Translations under genes and position numbers: made by a program
The notes under the pieces: model-generated
What the model was told of the DNA's origin: nothing
Seen by the model: only the letters and a program-made list of their open reading frames with translations
Databases searched by the model: none
Origin: an uncultured Psychrobacter sp.
GTDB taxonomy: Bacteria; Pseudomonadota; Gammaproteobacteria; Pseudomonadales; Moraxellaceae
Assembly: GCA_913061175.1 (NCBI GenBank)
Contig: CAJXUF010000003.1
Coordinates: forward strand, 1-44,479
Direction: 5' to 3'
DNA: 44,479 nucleotides
Shown: piece by piece, positions 9,467 to 19,093 of the stretch
How the letters are laid out: every line of letters begins with the position of its first letter
Numbering within the stretch: the stretch's first letter is position 1

Positions 9467-11624
9467 ATAAACTTAACAACTTTGTCAATGGATCTTCTGG
9501 TAGTTCATTCTGATAATTACTCATAAAAAACTCTTCATCATTTTGCAGTTCTTCACGCCAATCCCATTCATCACTATATTCCAACTCTCCTCCATCCACA
9601 AAGTCTTGATGGGTTAGCTCATAACGGGTATTTAATCTATATTCTGCTGATTTCACTTTGGAAGCCAAATCTAAATGAGGTGATGCCCAAGCAATCGCTT
9701 TTAAAATATACTCAGGTATATTCACATACTCATTTACCTGTTCTGCGACTGCGATAGCAAACCAACCTTTACCTGCTTTTTTAGCCAGTCTTAGCACCTC
9801 TGTACCTTGAATTTCTATATCATTACTTTCAAGTTTCTCTTTTGAGGATTCCATCGCCGTTAAAGACGTTTCTTCGTAAATTTCACTTAAGACTGGTACA
9901 AAGATATTGCTATTTTCATCGCTAATTAAATCTACTTCAAAAGTGTGTTTAGCATAGAAAGTTTTAATACAATCATTTTCACTACAAAACTCTTCAAGCT
10001 TTTCTCTTCTTTCTTGACCGCTTTTTTGCGAGTTTTTAGCTTTAGTTTGACCTGTAGTATGAGTAGAATCTGGGTTAGAAGGGAGCTGAATAAATGCCTC
10101 ATCTAAATCTGTAAGAATAGCGCATCTTCGATTCACTCTTTGCTGATGATATATATTGGCAATGTTCTCAAAACTTGTACTTCCAACGTTGATAACACTG
10201 ACTCCAATCTCATCCAAAGATAAACCAAATACTTTTTGAAATATTACTGGAAGTAAAATTTGTTCCGCATCCCCTTCAACTAGTACTACACCTTTAGCAA
10301 ATAGCAGATCACTTCTAACAGCGTCTAAATAACGCTCAATCCTCTTTATTTTATTAACCTCTAATCCATTTGTGGGGTTAAACACTACTGAACCGTTGCC
10401 TAAACGACTAAGAATATTGATACTACTAATCTTACTTACAGAAGATATCTGCGTGGAGTGGGTAGAGATGAATATTTGTGGCTTATGTTCATGTCTACCT
10501 AAGTTATCGAAAAGCGTCTTTTGAATATGAGTGTGTATATGAGCTTCAGGCTCTTCTATTAGTAGCAAATTAGCTACTTTATCTGTTTTTATTTTTTCAT
10601 ATTCATATAGTTTTAGAGAAAGGAAGATGAGATTAGCACCACCTAGACTCAACTCTGACAATCTACCTACATGTTCGTTATCTGAATCACCTACCCATAA
10701 TTTCAAAGACTGTAATAGCTTATCCATTTCATTAGGTAGTTCAGCTCTTACTTCTATATTGGGAGCATAAGTTGTACCAACTGCTTGTTTTAAGCTACTA
10801 TCAATTCCCTTTTGCACAGTAGATACTTCCTCAAGCTTTGAAATGTTTTCATTGAGTTCATTTATACTATTAACTAAATCTGACTGAATACCTATTTCTA
10901 CTTTTTTATCCTTACCTCTCAATAAACCAACCAATGGATTTTTCGAGTAAGAGCGTAAATCACTACTTACATCACGTAATGCTTTAATAAAAGTACAAGA
11001 TATTTCGTCGTATAAATTTAGTTCTCTAGGTAAATAAACACCATAAATTTGTGTTCCAGCTTGATTAGGATCTGGGAATATAATTTCTTCAAAATTACCA
11101 ACGTACTGATCATAAAAATCATCTTCACTACATTGTGCTGACCCCTTACATAGATAAACTGTTTCATAATCATCAATGGTTATTTTATCTAACAATACTT
11201 GTAATCCATCTTTATTTTTATCCACCTCTCGAGAGTAGTCATAAATTTCCTGTCTAACATGACGCTTAGGACGAAAGCAAAGCGTATAGCTTCCTTGAGT
11301 TTGATTTCGTTCGTTACTATTACTTACATCTCCACAAGCATGAATACTAAGCGCTTGAGTAGCATCATCGAAACCTAGTGCTTCGAAATTTAAAGTTAGT
11401 ATTATCCAATGCCCTCTCCAATCAGATAACTGTCTGCTAAAATCGTTTTCAGTAAGTTTAAGGTATCGAGGTAGTGTATCGTCTAACATTAGTCTAAGTG
11501 CATAGAACAAATTAGTCTTGCCTGAGCCATTTTCACCTATTATTGTATTTACTCCTTCGGAAAAATTTAATTGAGCAGATTCGAAGTTTCGAAAATTTCT
11601 AATGAAAAATTTTGATATATGCAC
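9456..11624 (-). CDS. OLD-family ATPase/TOPRIM endonuclease, GajA-like
   Basis: A 722-residue protein of the overcoming-lysogenization-defect family, class 2 by its helicase partner. The N-terminal ABC-type ATPase has Walker A GENGSGKT (residues 30-37), an LSLGGANLIFLSLKLYEYE signature-like region, Walker B LLLIEEPEAHIHTH and the ISTHSTQ H-loop. The TOPRIM nuclease follows with VEGDAE (449-454, catalytic Glu) and ILTDLDE (the DxD metal site). A large insertion, residues about 110-300, separates the two halves of the ATPase. In Gabija this subunit nicks or cuts DNA when nucleotide levels fall during phage infection. It is longer than the GajA I know (about 580), partly through a C-terminal tail rich in Glu and Asp. 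It is the first gene of a two-gene operon with the helicase at 7691-9466. Confidence 0.85.
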   Translation of the reverse strand: MHISKFFIRNFRNFESAQLNFSEGVNTIIGENGSGKTNLFYALRLMLDDTLPRYLKLTENDFSRQLSDWRGHWIILTLNFEALGFDDATQALSIHACGDVSNSNERNQTQGSYTLCFRPKRHVRQEIYDYSREVDKNKDGLQVLLDKITIDDYETVYLCKGSAQCSEDDFYDQYVGNFEEIIFPDPNQAGTQIYGVYLPRELNLYDEISCTFIKALRDVSSDLRSYSKNPLVGLLRGKDKKVEIGIQSDLVNSINELNENISKLEEVSTVQKGIDSSLKQAVGTTYAPNIEVRAELPNEMDKLLQSLKLWVGDSDNEHVGRLSELSLGGANLIFLSLKLYEYEKIKTDKVANLLLIEEPEAHIHTHIQKTLFDNLGRHEHKPQIFISTHSTQISSVSKISSINILSRLGNGSVVFNPTNGLEVNKIKRIERYLDAVRSDLLFAKGVVLVEGDAEQILLPVIFQKVFGLSLDEIGVSVINVGSTSFENIANIYHQQRVNRRCAILTDLDEAFIQLPSNPDSTHTTGQTKAKNSQKSGQERREKLEEFCSENDCIKTFYAKHTFEVDLISDENSNIFVPVLSEIYEETSLTAMESSKEKLESNDIEIQGTEVLRLAKKAGKGWFAIAVAEQVNEYVNIPEYILKAIAWASPHLDLASKVKSAEYRLNTRYELTHQDFVDGGELEYSDEWDWREELQNDEEFFMSNYQNELPEDPLTKLLSLYDF

Positions 11625-11723
11625 GTTTAATCTCTATTTCTAGTTAATGTTTGACCTATCTATAATGATTGATATAACTACGTTGCTTATTTCATAGATT
11701 ATACTTATTTTCTAAATTTCAGC

Positions 11724-11870
11724 TCAATCTGTCTTACCCTTCCCCCGACGACACCGCTCAGAACAGTAAATCACCTGCTCCCAATCTTTCTCCCACTTTT
11801 TACGCCACGTAAATGGGCGCTGGCAGATGGGGCAGGTTTTTTGCGGTAAATTTACTTTTTTGTGTGCCAT
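11724..11870 (-). CDS. DUF2256 zinc mini-protein, copy 1
   Basis: A 48-residue basic protein with two zinc-binding cysteine pairs, CPIC (13, 16) and YCSERC (36, 40), and a tryptophan-rich middle ([10 protein letters not shown]). This is the DUF2256 pattern; the function is not known to me. The ATG at 11870 opens [12 protein letters not shown]. It is a tandem paralogue of the gene at 11922-12092 and shares MAHKK, the KxCPxCxRxF core and the CS..CRR end. Confidence 0.82.
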   Translation of the reverse strand: MAHKKVNLPQKTCPICQRPFTWRKKWEKDWEQVIYCSERCRRGKGKTD

Positions 11871-11921
11871 CATCTGCCCCCTTGTGCCGTATATCTAATA
11901 TCTATGGTTAATGTTTACTGC

Positions 11922-12092
11922 CTACTTATCTTCTTTTTGATGATCTAGCCCTTCATACTTTTTAACGCGGCGACATTGGTCGGAGCAATAGACCATGCTC
12001 TCCCAATTTTTATCCAACTTTTTAGTCCAGCTAAACTCGCGCTCGCAGACAGGGCAAAGTTTTTTGCGGACGTTCTTCTTTTTGTGCGCCAT
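11922..12092 (-). CDS. DUF2256 zinc mini-protein, copy 2
   Basis: A 56-residue protein of the same family as its neighbour: CPVC at residues 13-16, FSWTKKLDKNWE in the middle, YCSDQCRRVKKY at the end, then a short charged tail. It lies 51 bases upstream of copy 1 on the same strand. The two probably arose by tandem duplication and then diverged. Function unknown. Confidence 0.82.
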   Translation of the reverse strand: MAHKKKNVRKKLCPVCEREFSWTKKLDKNWESMVYCSDQCRRVKKYEGLDHQKEDK

Positions 12093-12143
12093 AATTTTCT
12101 CATTGGTTTGTTTACTACATTAGTTACTGGTCACTATAGTCTA

Positions 12144-15100
12144 CTAATCATAGTCGTCAAATATTTTATTTAAGCGATTGAGACTATTAACGATTAGCTT
12201 GCCTGATTGATCGGTGCTGGTATCAATCGCCAGCTTCTCATCCATCCGCATCGTCAATGGCTCTAATGCTTGCTTGAGGGCAGTTGCCATCAGTGCCGTT
12301 TGCTGATGAATATTAGGGATATCGCTATCGGCTGTTTGATTATCATTATTGCTAACCAAGCTATCCGCCATTTTTTGCGCCAGTTGTTCAACGGCCTCAA
12401 CCAGCTGTACCATCAGTGCTTTTTGCACCTCTTGGTTTTGCTTGAGATACTCGCCTTCTGCCTTTCCAGCATTGTGATCGTGCTTATATATTTGCAGCAA
12501 TTGGCTCACGCTTTTTTCAAAGCCATTATCGATACTGTCGCTGACGACTTTGGCATTGTTAATGACGCTATCGGCGAGGATTTTCTGTGCTTCTAATTGG
12601 GCGTTTAGCTGGGCATCGAGTTGCGCTTGTTGTCCTGCTTCTCGTAAGCGAGCGATTTGCTCTGGGTCGTTTTTCGTTAAGTATGTCTCAAACTGGCTAC
12701 TGATGGCATTGAAGCCACTGGCCAAATCGACCAACTGCGCGACGATACGCGCGCCCGTATCACCATCTTCACCGCCCATGGCTTTGTTACGTAAGAAGTC
12801 GGCTTTGATTTGCGCCCAACGCTCTGTTTCTGCTTCGGTCAAGACACCACGCATCTCGCCAAGCTTGAGCAAGTTGCTCTCTGCGCCTTGGGTCAATAGC
12901 TGCGACTCGCCCAGATAATGATCATCTATCAGCTGGTTTAGCTCTTCTTCATTCATGACCGCCGATAGCTTTTCGGTCATCTTGTTCATATTACGATAAC
13001 TGCCTTGCAGCTTAAATATCGGCTCAACACGATACTTATCATCTTGCGAGGCGGAAGCAATATAGGCTTGGTTGACATCCAAAATGACTTCTTGCACCCT
13101 AAACATATGGCGCAAGATGGCGATAATCTCATTAACTTCTGAAGTGCTATACGGATACGTTAGGTCGCTGCTTTGTGCTTGGGCAAGATTCGCATTGTCT
13201 GTTTTTGCCATTTTAATCAAACGATGCACATCGCTTAAGTCACGGTTGGCCATTGGTGCGAGGACAGTATTAGAGGTCAGCGAGTTTTCAATATAACTGA
13301 GTGCAAACACCTCTTCCATGCCGCTCATGATATCGCCTAAGTTGTAGATATCGGCACGGTTGGCAAGCATATCAGGGACTTTGAAGGCTTCGCCGCTTTC
13401 GGTATATGGGTTACCTGCCATGACCACGCAGAACTTTTTGCCACGCATGTCATAAGTCTTGGTCTTGCCTTGCCAGACGCCATCGATACGGCGTGTACCA
13501 TCGCCCAATGAGATAAACTTTTGCAAAAATTCTGCATGGGTATGCTGAATATCATCGAGATAAAGCATGACGTTATTGCCCATCTCAAAGGCCAAGTTGA
13601 TTTTATTCAACTCTTCTCGTGCGGTGGCATTGGGCGCTTTTTCGGGGTCTAATGAGGTGACGTCATGACCGAGTGACGGACAGTTAATCTTCATAAAGAT
13701 AAGGCCAAGACGATTTGCCACGTATTCCATCAAGGTGGTTTTACCATACCCTGGTGGCGATATCATCATGAGGATACCCATCAAATCGGTACGCTTATCC
13801 TCGCCGACCGTGCCCATCTGTTTGGCAAGATTGTCACCGATAAGTGGCAGATAGCTCTCGTTAATCAGACGGTTACGCACAAATGAGGACAATGGACGCG
13901 GCATAAATTCGTCCAGTCGCAACGTCTCTTTTGAGTCATGCAATATCTCTGAGCGCATGGCCAGATAACGTCTATAGGCAGGGATAACTTGGGTATCATG
14001 ATGATGCAAACGATTTAAGAAATCATCGACGGCAAAGGTTAAGGTCTGCTGATGAATACGTATATGCTCACCCAGCAGGTTATTGACTTGTATCTCAAGT
14101 GATACCTTACCCGTGCTACGTTCAAAACTTTGCACTTGATTGAGCGGATTATTAATACTGGTCAATGATGTAGTCGATGACGTAGCCGACGAGGTGATTG
14201 AGGAAAATGACAAGGCCGATGGTGTGCCACTTGCGCCTGTACTGTTTAAACCTTGATTGCCCAATCCTTTAGCACTTAGCCCTTTATTAAAAGCCCCTTT
14301 ATTAAAGGTAGCACCTGAATCAATGAGTCGTTGCACCAAAGCTTCACGCTGGGCATCATTTAATTGGGTAAGCAAGACGGCAATGGCTTCTGGCACATAA
14401 TGACGGCCGCTCTCTAGCTGTTGCTTGCGTAGCGCTTCTTTTTCTTTACTCTCAGCAAGCTCCTCTTCACTGAGTGCCTCACCTGCTTCATTGGTGCCAT
14501 CAGTCGCTACGTTAACCGACTCTGTCCCACCATAAGTCTTATCAAGTAGTGCATGAAACCATGTGGCCAATAGCTCATAGGCTGATTTGGGTTGGAATCC
14601 AAGCTTACTGATAGAAGACTGTAGTTGATCAAAACTGGCCGTATTTTGCGTGCTGCCTGAGGCACTATTCAATGTTTGGCTTAACTGCTCACACAACTGC
14701 TGCGCTTGTTGACTGGTTTGCCATTTTATTGTGTTATATGCACCTGCACTTGATTCCGCCGACTGCCCCATGACGCTCACCAAATATTCACTGGCCAGTT
14801 GGACATAGCTTGGTTTGAATATGTTGGCGTTATGAGTATCACTGGTATTTGAATCTGGTTCTGAATGCTTGCTAGCACCGTTATCAGCGCTAAGACTGTC
14901 GTCATTATGAGCCATAACAAAATGACGCATCACTTGGCTCATGTCCTCGACCAATAGAGACTTCGCAGTATCGCTACCCAATGCACGGCGCAGTTGCTCG
15001 GCGGTCGCAGCTCTATCTGTCCAGTTGCTCGCGCGCGTCAGCACGGACTCATTTAACCAAGCGTCATAACCAAATTGACGTAAACTATCTAAACCAAGCG

Positions 15101-18100
15101 CTTGTACAATATTTAGCTGCCAATAAAACAACTGCGCTAACGCACGTACTTGCGGGGTATAAATCAGTAGCCCTGCCTCGCGCAATGTCGGCAGAATTTG
15201 CATCAATAATAGCGTGGCATCATGGTCATGAATGCCTTTGTCATATCCAAGCTGATAACGAGGGGTGGCGTAAGCTTTGACCAGTTTGGACAACGGGCTG
15301 TCATTATCAATATCGCCATTAACATCTAGGGTAATGATGGTCGCATCGTATGCTTGATATAGACGTTCTTCTGTTAGGCCATCTTGGCTGTTTTTGGCAC
15401 TTTCAATAATGCTATAGGCCAAGTACTCGGCGCGGTACACCTTGTCAGACTCGGAGGCGATATTCATATCCCAGTACGGGCGCAAGGCGTTTAGCTCAGT
15501 GTTATTAAGCACTTCATAATAGTCGGTGCCCGTTAGATGCAAGTTCAGCACACGCTTGCCATCTGACTGTTGACGGCTCAATAAGGTCAAATCTAATGGC
15601 TGAGTATTGACTGAAAAGCGGTGCTTGCCCAGTTTGATGATTTGACCACCATCTTCAAACAAGTCCGACTTGTCTTTTAGACTCTTATAGCTCTCGATTT
15701 GAATGGCTTTTAGACGGGCGTCGATATCATCGGCTTTTACGCTAAAGCCCATCGCTTGCAGCTCTTTTGCGATGTTGCGGACTTTTTGCACCAGACCATC
15801 AGCAGCAAAGTAGGTATTGAGCGATTCCTCTTCTGTAAATCCCGTGACACCTGTGCTTTGCGTGCGTTTTTTAATACTCTCAAGCATTCGCAGCGCGCCA
15901 TCACCCAAGTTTTGCGCTTTACGGTTGCGAGCATCAAGCAGTTGCTGCTTATGGTTTTCAAAGGTTTCGTAAATCTCTTCACGTTTACTAATAATATCGG
16001 CTAAAAACTGATCGCCACTATTGGTCTCTGGATCAGCGAACTGACTTTCCAACTCTTCTAGCTGTACCAGCAATTTTGCCATTTGCTCATCTGATTTCTC
16101 AGGCGTATTGGCAATGGATAACGCATTGGCTATGGACTGACCAAACAGCTTAAACTGCGCCCCAAATTGCGCGACAGCCTCCGCTGAGCCTAAATCTTTG
16201 CGTTTATGATTGAGCTTGGCTTTGCTTTGATTCAGGCTGGCGTAAATGGTCGATATGTCATCGATAATTTGCGTGCGTACTGTGGCATCGGCCACATCTA
16301 ACGTCCCTAATAGCTCGGTCAATAAATCTAACCCTTGCGCTGTTTCATCAATTTTTTCTAGTACGGGTTTTAGCTCAGCATTGGTTTCTGCGGTGTTTAA
16401 GCGCTCACTGACATCGACCAATATGCCTTCGTAGCTTGATAGTGCCTCTTCACCACTTAAAAACAATACCGTTTTTTCAGCCAGCTCGCTTTCTGCCTCT
16501 TCTAATTGCTTTTGCAGCGCTTGTAACTTATCAGCATCTAGATAGCGCAAATCCTCCAAGCTAACCAAACGGCCTTTTTGGCGTCTTAATGCTGACAGCT
16601 GATCGACATAATCACTGGCAGACTCAAAGCTAGTAACGCGTATCTGCCGCAAAATCTCACTTTGCTGCGTGTCAGCATCGGCTAGCGCGGTTTGGGTTTG
16701 CTTTTGGATACTTTGTACTTTGGCGAATTCATCAATGACCAGCTCAGCCGTGGCCGTCACTTCTTTAATACTACTGGCGACTTCGCTTAGCTCAGGCTCA
16801 GACAACCAATAATAGCTGTCAAAGAGTCGGCTGGTATTATTGGTAAGCTCTTCATAAAGCTTCTGTGACACGCTTTGATTGTCAATCAGGCGAGTAATGC
16901 TATACAGGTCGGAGATACCGCGTACCAGTTCTTTATTACCAATTTTGCCATAGAAGCTCGTGCTTTCTGGCAGCTCACTGACATACTCATGCGAGGCGTA
17001 AGGCGTGTGCCATATCTGCATCGGGTGAATACGAGATGGCTCGCTTTGGTCACTAAACAGCACCAAACGGCCATTCTCAGCCAAAGCCATACCGTTACAA
17101 TAGATAGGATTTGCCAATTGCTTTTTAATCAAGTTATAAGGAAACAGCCCCGTGACGCCCAAGTCTCGGTCGTAAAATAAGAATAAAACATCTTCCCCAT
17201 TTGGCGATACAATTTTACGCTTAAACCGTAAGTCAGTAGCACCAACATTATTGGCCTCGAACAGCTTATACTCACCCGTCTGTAGATAATAACCACCCGG
17301 AAACATGATGCCGTGGTCTTCTGGCAGCTGAACACACGACTGTCCAATCGCATCCAAACGCAGCACCGCTTCGGTCAAGGTGTTATAAACAAAATAACGG
17401 TAGTCCTCTTCACGATAGGGCAATATCTTAAGCAGTATTAAACTGCCCACTTTGGCATACGCAATCTCAGCATCGGTCAGCGACTGGGTACGGTCATTGA
17501 CTGGTTCGCTATAAATACCTTGCCCTGACTGCGTATTATCCTCAATCTTAATGGTCAAATCACCACCGACCGTTTCCACAAATATCGTGTCTAAGATATT
17601 CATATGGGGATATTTACCATTCACCATTTGATCGCGTGTGGTCTCAATCCAGTCAAAATCATAAGCAGGCGGCAATTCAATGTCACGCTCGCCTCGATTG
17701 TCCACATAAGCGACTTGCGCCGACTCTGGTGTGCCTTGGCTAAAATCTAGCGCGAAACGGAACACTCGAATATCAGTGATACGCTCTCCAATCTGAAACG
17801 CCAATAGCAATTTGCTATCTTTCACCGTTATTTGAATTAAGCGCGTTTGCTTATAATATCGGTACAGCTCATTGAAGTCTTGGACAAAGGCATCTTGACC
17901 CAAAAAAGTGCCTGTTAAATCGACCTCTTGAAGTTGGTACTCTTCTTCACTTTCGACTGGCTCAATCAAACGATATAGCGACAATACATCCTTAACATTG
18001 CTTGCACGTTTGAGTCCCATAAAAACGTTGTAGCCAAACAGTAGATATTCGCCTACTTGCACCATATCCTGCGCCACACTGTTATGTTCGGTACGGATAC

Positions 18101-18323
18101 GCGTACGGGCGATGACTTGCACTTGAGTACTGCCGAACTCTTCAAGGCGTGCAGTATTTAGCGTGGCCGTCTGTTGCTCTAAACGAGCACCTTGTTCTGT
18201 CAAACGTTTTTTGATGAGCTCGTAAGCATTGCCCGAGGCAACCGCCTGATCAGTTTGGCTTGCTTGACTAGCATTAGGGTTGTCATTGCTATCTGGAGTG
18301 GTTAGGTTTTGCGTGTCCGCCAT
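12144..18323 (-). CDS. Giant AAA ATPase annotated in relatives as a DNA-repair ATPase
   Basis: About 2059 residues from an ATG at 18323 (MADTQNLTTPD). The frame is open 47 codons further up to 18464, but that extension (MHNQRRQICL...) is low-complexity and poorly supported. The first half has beta-rich sequence like the DUF3686 region and long coiled coils (EEAESELAEK, LRRQKGRLVSLEDL). The ATPase is in the C-terminal third: Walker A SPPGYGKTT (PPGYGKT at about 1523-1529 from this start), Walker B MLYLDDIQHT, and VVMAGNPYTESGEAFKVPDM as sensor-like sequence. A Gly/Ser/Thr-rich linker (SFSSITSSATSSTTSLTS) precedes it. The two DUF2256 genes follow on the same strand. I recall the name DNA-repair ATPase for such proteins, but no activity is proven from the sequence. 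Confidence 0.8.
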   Translation of the reverse strand: MADTQNLTTPDSNDNPNASQASQTDQAVASGNAYELIKKRLTEQGARLEQQTATLNTARLEEFGSTQVQVIARTRIRTEHNSVAQDMVQVGEYLLFGYNVFMGLKRASNVKDVLSLYRLIEPVESEEEYQLQEVDLTGTFLGQDAFVQDFNELYRYYKQTRLIQITVKDSKLLLAFQIGERITDIRVFRFALDFSQGTPESAQVAYVDNRGERDIELPPAYDFDWIETTRDQMVNGKYPHMNILDTIFVETVGGDLTIKIEDNTQSGQGIYSEPVNDRTQSLTDAEIAYAKVGSLILLKILPYREEDYRYFVYNTLTEAVLRLDAIGQSCVQLPEDHGIMFPGGYYLQTGEYKLFEANNVGATDLRFKRKIVSPNGEDVLFLFYDRDLGVTGLFPYNLIKKQLANPIYCNGMALAENGRLVLFSDQSEPSRIHPMQIWHTPYASHEYVSELPESTSFYGKIGNKELVRGISDLYSITRLIDNQSVSQKLYEELTNNTSRLFDSYYWLSEPELSEVASSIKEVTATAELVIDEFAKVQSIQKQTQTALADADTQQSEILRQIRVTSFESASDYVDQLSALRRQKGRLVSLEDLRYLDADKLQALQKQLEEAESELAEKTVLFLSGEEALSSYEGILVDVSERLNTAETNAELKPVLEKIDETAQGLDLLTELLGTLDVADATVRTQIIDDISTIYASLNQSKAKLNHKRKDLGSAEAVAQFGAQFKLFGQSIANALSIANTPEKSDEQMAKLLVQLEELESQFADPETNSGDQFLADIISKREEIYETFENHKQQLLDARNRKAQNLGDGALRMLESIKKRTQSTGVTGFTEEESLNTYFAADGLVQKVRNIAKELQAMGFSVKADDIDARLKAIQIESYKSLKDKSDLFEDGGQIIKLGKHRFSVNTQPLDLTLLSRQQSDGKRVLNLHLTGTDYYEVLNNTELNALRPYWDMNIASESDKVYRAEYLAYSIIESAKNSQDGLTEERLYQAYDATIITLDVNGDIDNDSPLSKLVKAYATPRYQLGYDKGIHDHDATLLLMQILPTLREAGLLIYTPQVRALAQLFYWQLNIVQALGLDSLRQFGYDAWLNESVLTRASNWTDRAATAEQLRRALGSDTAKSLLVEDMSQVMRHFVMAHNDDSLSADNGASKHSEPDSNTSDTHNANIFKPSYVQLASEYLVSVMGQSAESSAGAYNTIKWQTSQQAQQLCEQLSQTLNSASGSTQNTASFDQLQSSISKLGFQPKSAYELLATWFHALLDKTYGGTESVNVATDGTNEAGEALSEEELAESKEKEALRKQQLESGRHYVPEAIAVLLTQLNDAQREALVQRLIDSGATFNKGAFNKGLSAKGLGNQGLNSTGASGTPSALSFSSITSSATSSTTSLTSINNPLNQVQSFERSTGKVSLEIQVNNLLGEHIRIHQQTLTFAVDDFLNRLHHHDTQVIPAYRRYLAMRSEILHDSKETLRLDEFMPRPLSSFVRNRLINESYLPLIGDNLAKQMGTVGEDKRTDLMGILMMISPPGYGKTTLMEYVANRLGLIFMKINCPSLGHDVTSLDPEKAPNATAREELNKINLAFEMGNNVMLYLDDIQHTHAEFLQKFISLGDGTRRIDGVWQGKTKTYDMRGKKFCVVMAGNPYTESGEAFKVPDMLANRADIYNLGDIMSGMEEVFALSYIENSLTSNTVLAPMANRDLSDVHRLIKMAKTDNANLAQAQSSDLTYPYSTSEVNEIIAILRHMFRVQEVILDVNQAYIASASQDDKYRVEPIFKLQGSYRNMNKMTEKLSAVMNEEELNQLIDDHYLGESQLLTQGAESNLLKLGEMRGVLTEAETERWAQIKADFLRNKAMGGEDGDTGARIVAQLVDLASGFNAISSQFETYLTKNDPEQIARLREAGQQAQLDAQLNAQLEAQKILADSVINNAKVVSDSIDNGFEKSVSQLLQIYKHDHNAGKAEGEYLKQNQEVQKALMVQLVEAVEQLAQKMADSLVSNNDNQTADSDIPNIHQQTALMATALKQALEPLTMRMDEKLAIDTSTDQSGKLIVNSLNRLNKIFDDYD

Positions 18324-18505
18324 CGTTGCTCGTCCGTTTCTGTTTTTACATGTGGGGCAGTGATTAGTTGTGCATAGGGATAGTGAAGAAGATGTGCCCT
18401 TATTATCAACCACTAAGCCAATGATATCAAGGGTTAAGCATATTTGGCGGCGCTGGTTATGCACGAATACATTATGAGCAGGAATGAGAGATATTGATAT
18501 GATTG

Positions 18506-18564
18506 CGGTGTTTAATTGTGCATATATGAGGATAGTTTGATAGGCGTTTAAACGATGTTTAAAT
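18506..18564. promoter_or_regulatory. Candidate left-end transposase binding sites
   Basis: Related motifs occur here at the expected left edge of the prophage: CGGTGTTTAAT (18506-18516), GCGTTTAAACG (18544-18554) and CGATGTTTAAAT (18553-18564). Mu-like phages carry several transposase sites at each end. The call rests only on position and repetition; the right end needed for comparison is not in the window. Confidence 0.3.
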
Positions 18565-18571
18565 AGTGATT

Positions 18572-18600
18572 AAGGGCAGCCGCGATGGTTGCCCTTTTTT
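18572..18600. terminator. Hairpin terminator at the left edge of the prophage
   Basis: The arms AAGGGCAGCC and GGTTGCCCTT surround a GCGAT loop and are followed by six T on the plus strand. It lies 15 bases beyond the stop of the leftward gene at 18615 and probably works in both directions. Confidence 0.8.
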
Positions 18601-18614
18601 ATGGATGACGGTAA

Positions 18615-19001
18615 TTAGTGGGTTGGCAAGTAGCCGTCGAAGATATAAGACCGCTCAGCGTACAGAGACTTGAAGATGAAATCAGGATGATAGTTGTTGT
18701 AAAGGTCATATAGATTATAGCTTCCATTGCAAAAGCCTAATATATAAAGCCTGTGTTCGAAGCGATATATGCTTGGATAGACCATAAAAGAAGCAATACA
18801 GACATACAGTGTGCGATCCTGAAAAGGCAATTTTTGATAAAGGACGTATTCGCCACTCAACGGTAGGTCATGCTGACTGCGTCTTGGTATCCATTCACTG
18901 TAATACGGCTTGTACTGGCGCATTTCTTCTTTGACGAAATAGTCCATGCCAGACCTATACGCCAGCTCTTTGATATCGCAAATGTCCTTATCTGTCAGCA
19001 T
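18615..19001 (-). CDS. Hypothetical protein, left edge of the prophage
   Basis: 128 residues, rich in Tyr and other aromatics (MLTDKDICDIKELAYRSGMD at the start, YILGFCNGSYNLYDLYNNYH later). There is no signal peptide or membrane segment. The ATG at 19001 is preceded by a purine-rich GGAGGC stretch on the minus strand. I do not recognise a family. It lies between the presumed left end and the repressor operon on the same strand, a place where Mu-like phages often keep accessory (moron) genes. It may equally be a chromosomal gene beside the insertion. Confidence 0.6.
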   Translation of the reverse strand: MLTDKDICDIKELAYRSGMDYFVKEEMRQYKPYYSEWIPRRSQHDLPLSGEYVLYQKLPFQDRTLYVCIASFMVYPSIYRFEHRLYILGFCNGSYNLYDLYNNYHPDFIFKSLYAERSYIFDGYLPTH

Positions 19002-19093
19002 CTTAGCCTCCTATGGTGTTGGCTAAGTATAGCACTGCGTTCTGGTACCGTCATCAATGAGGGTACCAGAAGCGCTAGTCAGGCAGGCCATAG

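Noticed and set aside
14981-15280. Plus-strand frame inside the giant ATPase gene
   Set aside because: Shadow of a well-supported coding strand; no start signal and no family features.
18324-18464. N-terminal extension of the giant ATPase (47 codons)
   Set aside because: Cysteine-rich, low-quality sequence unlike the rest; the ATG at 18323 opens a normal protein start.
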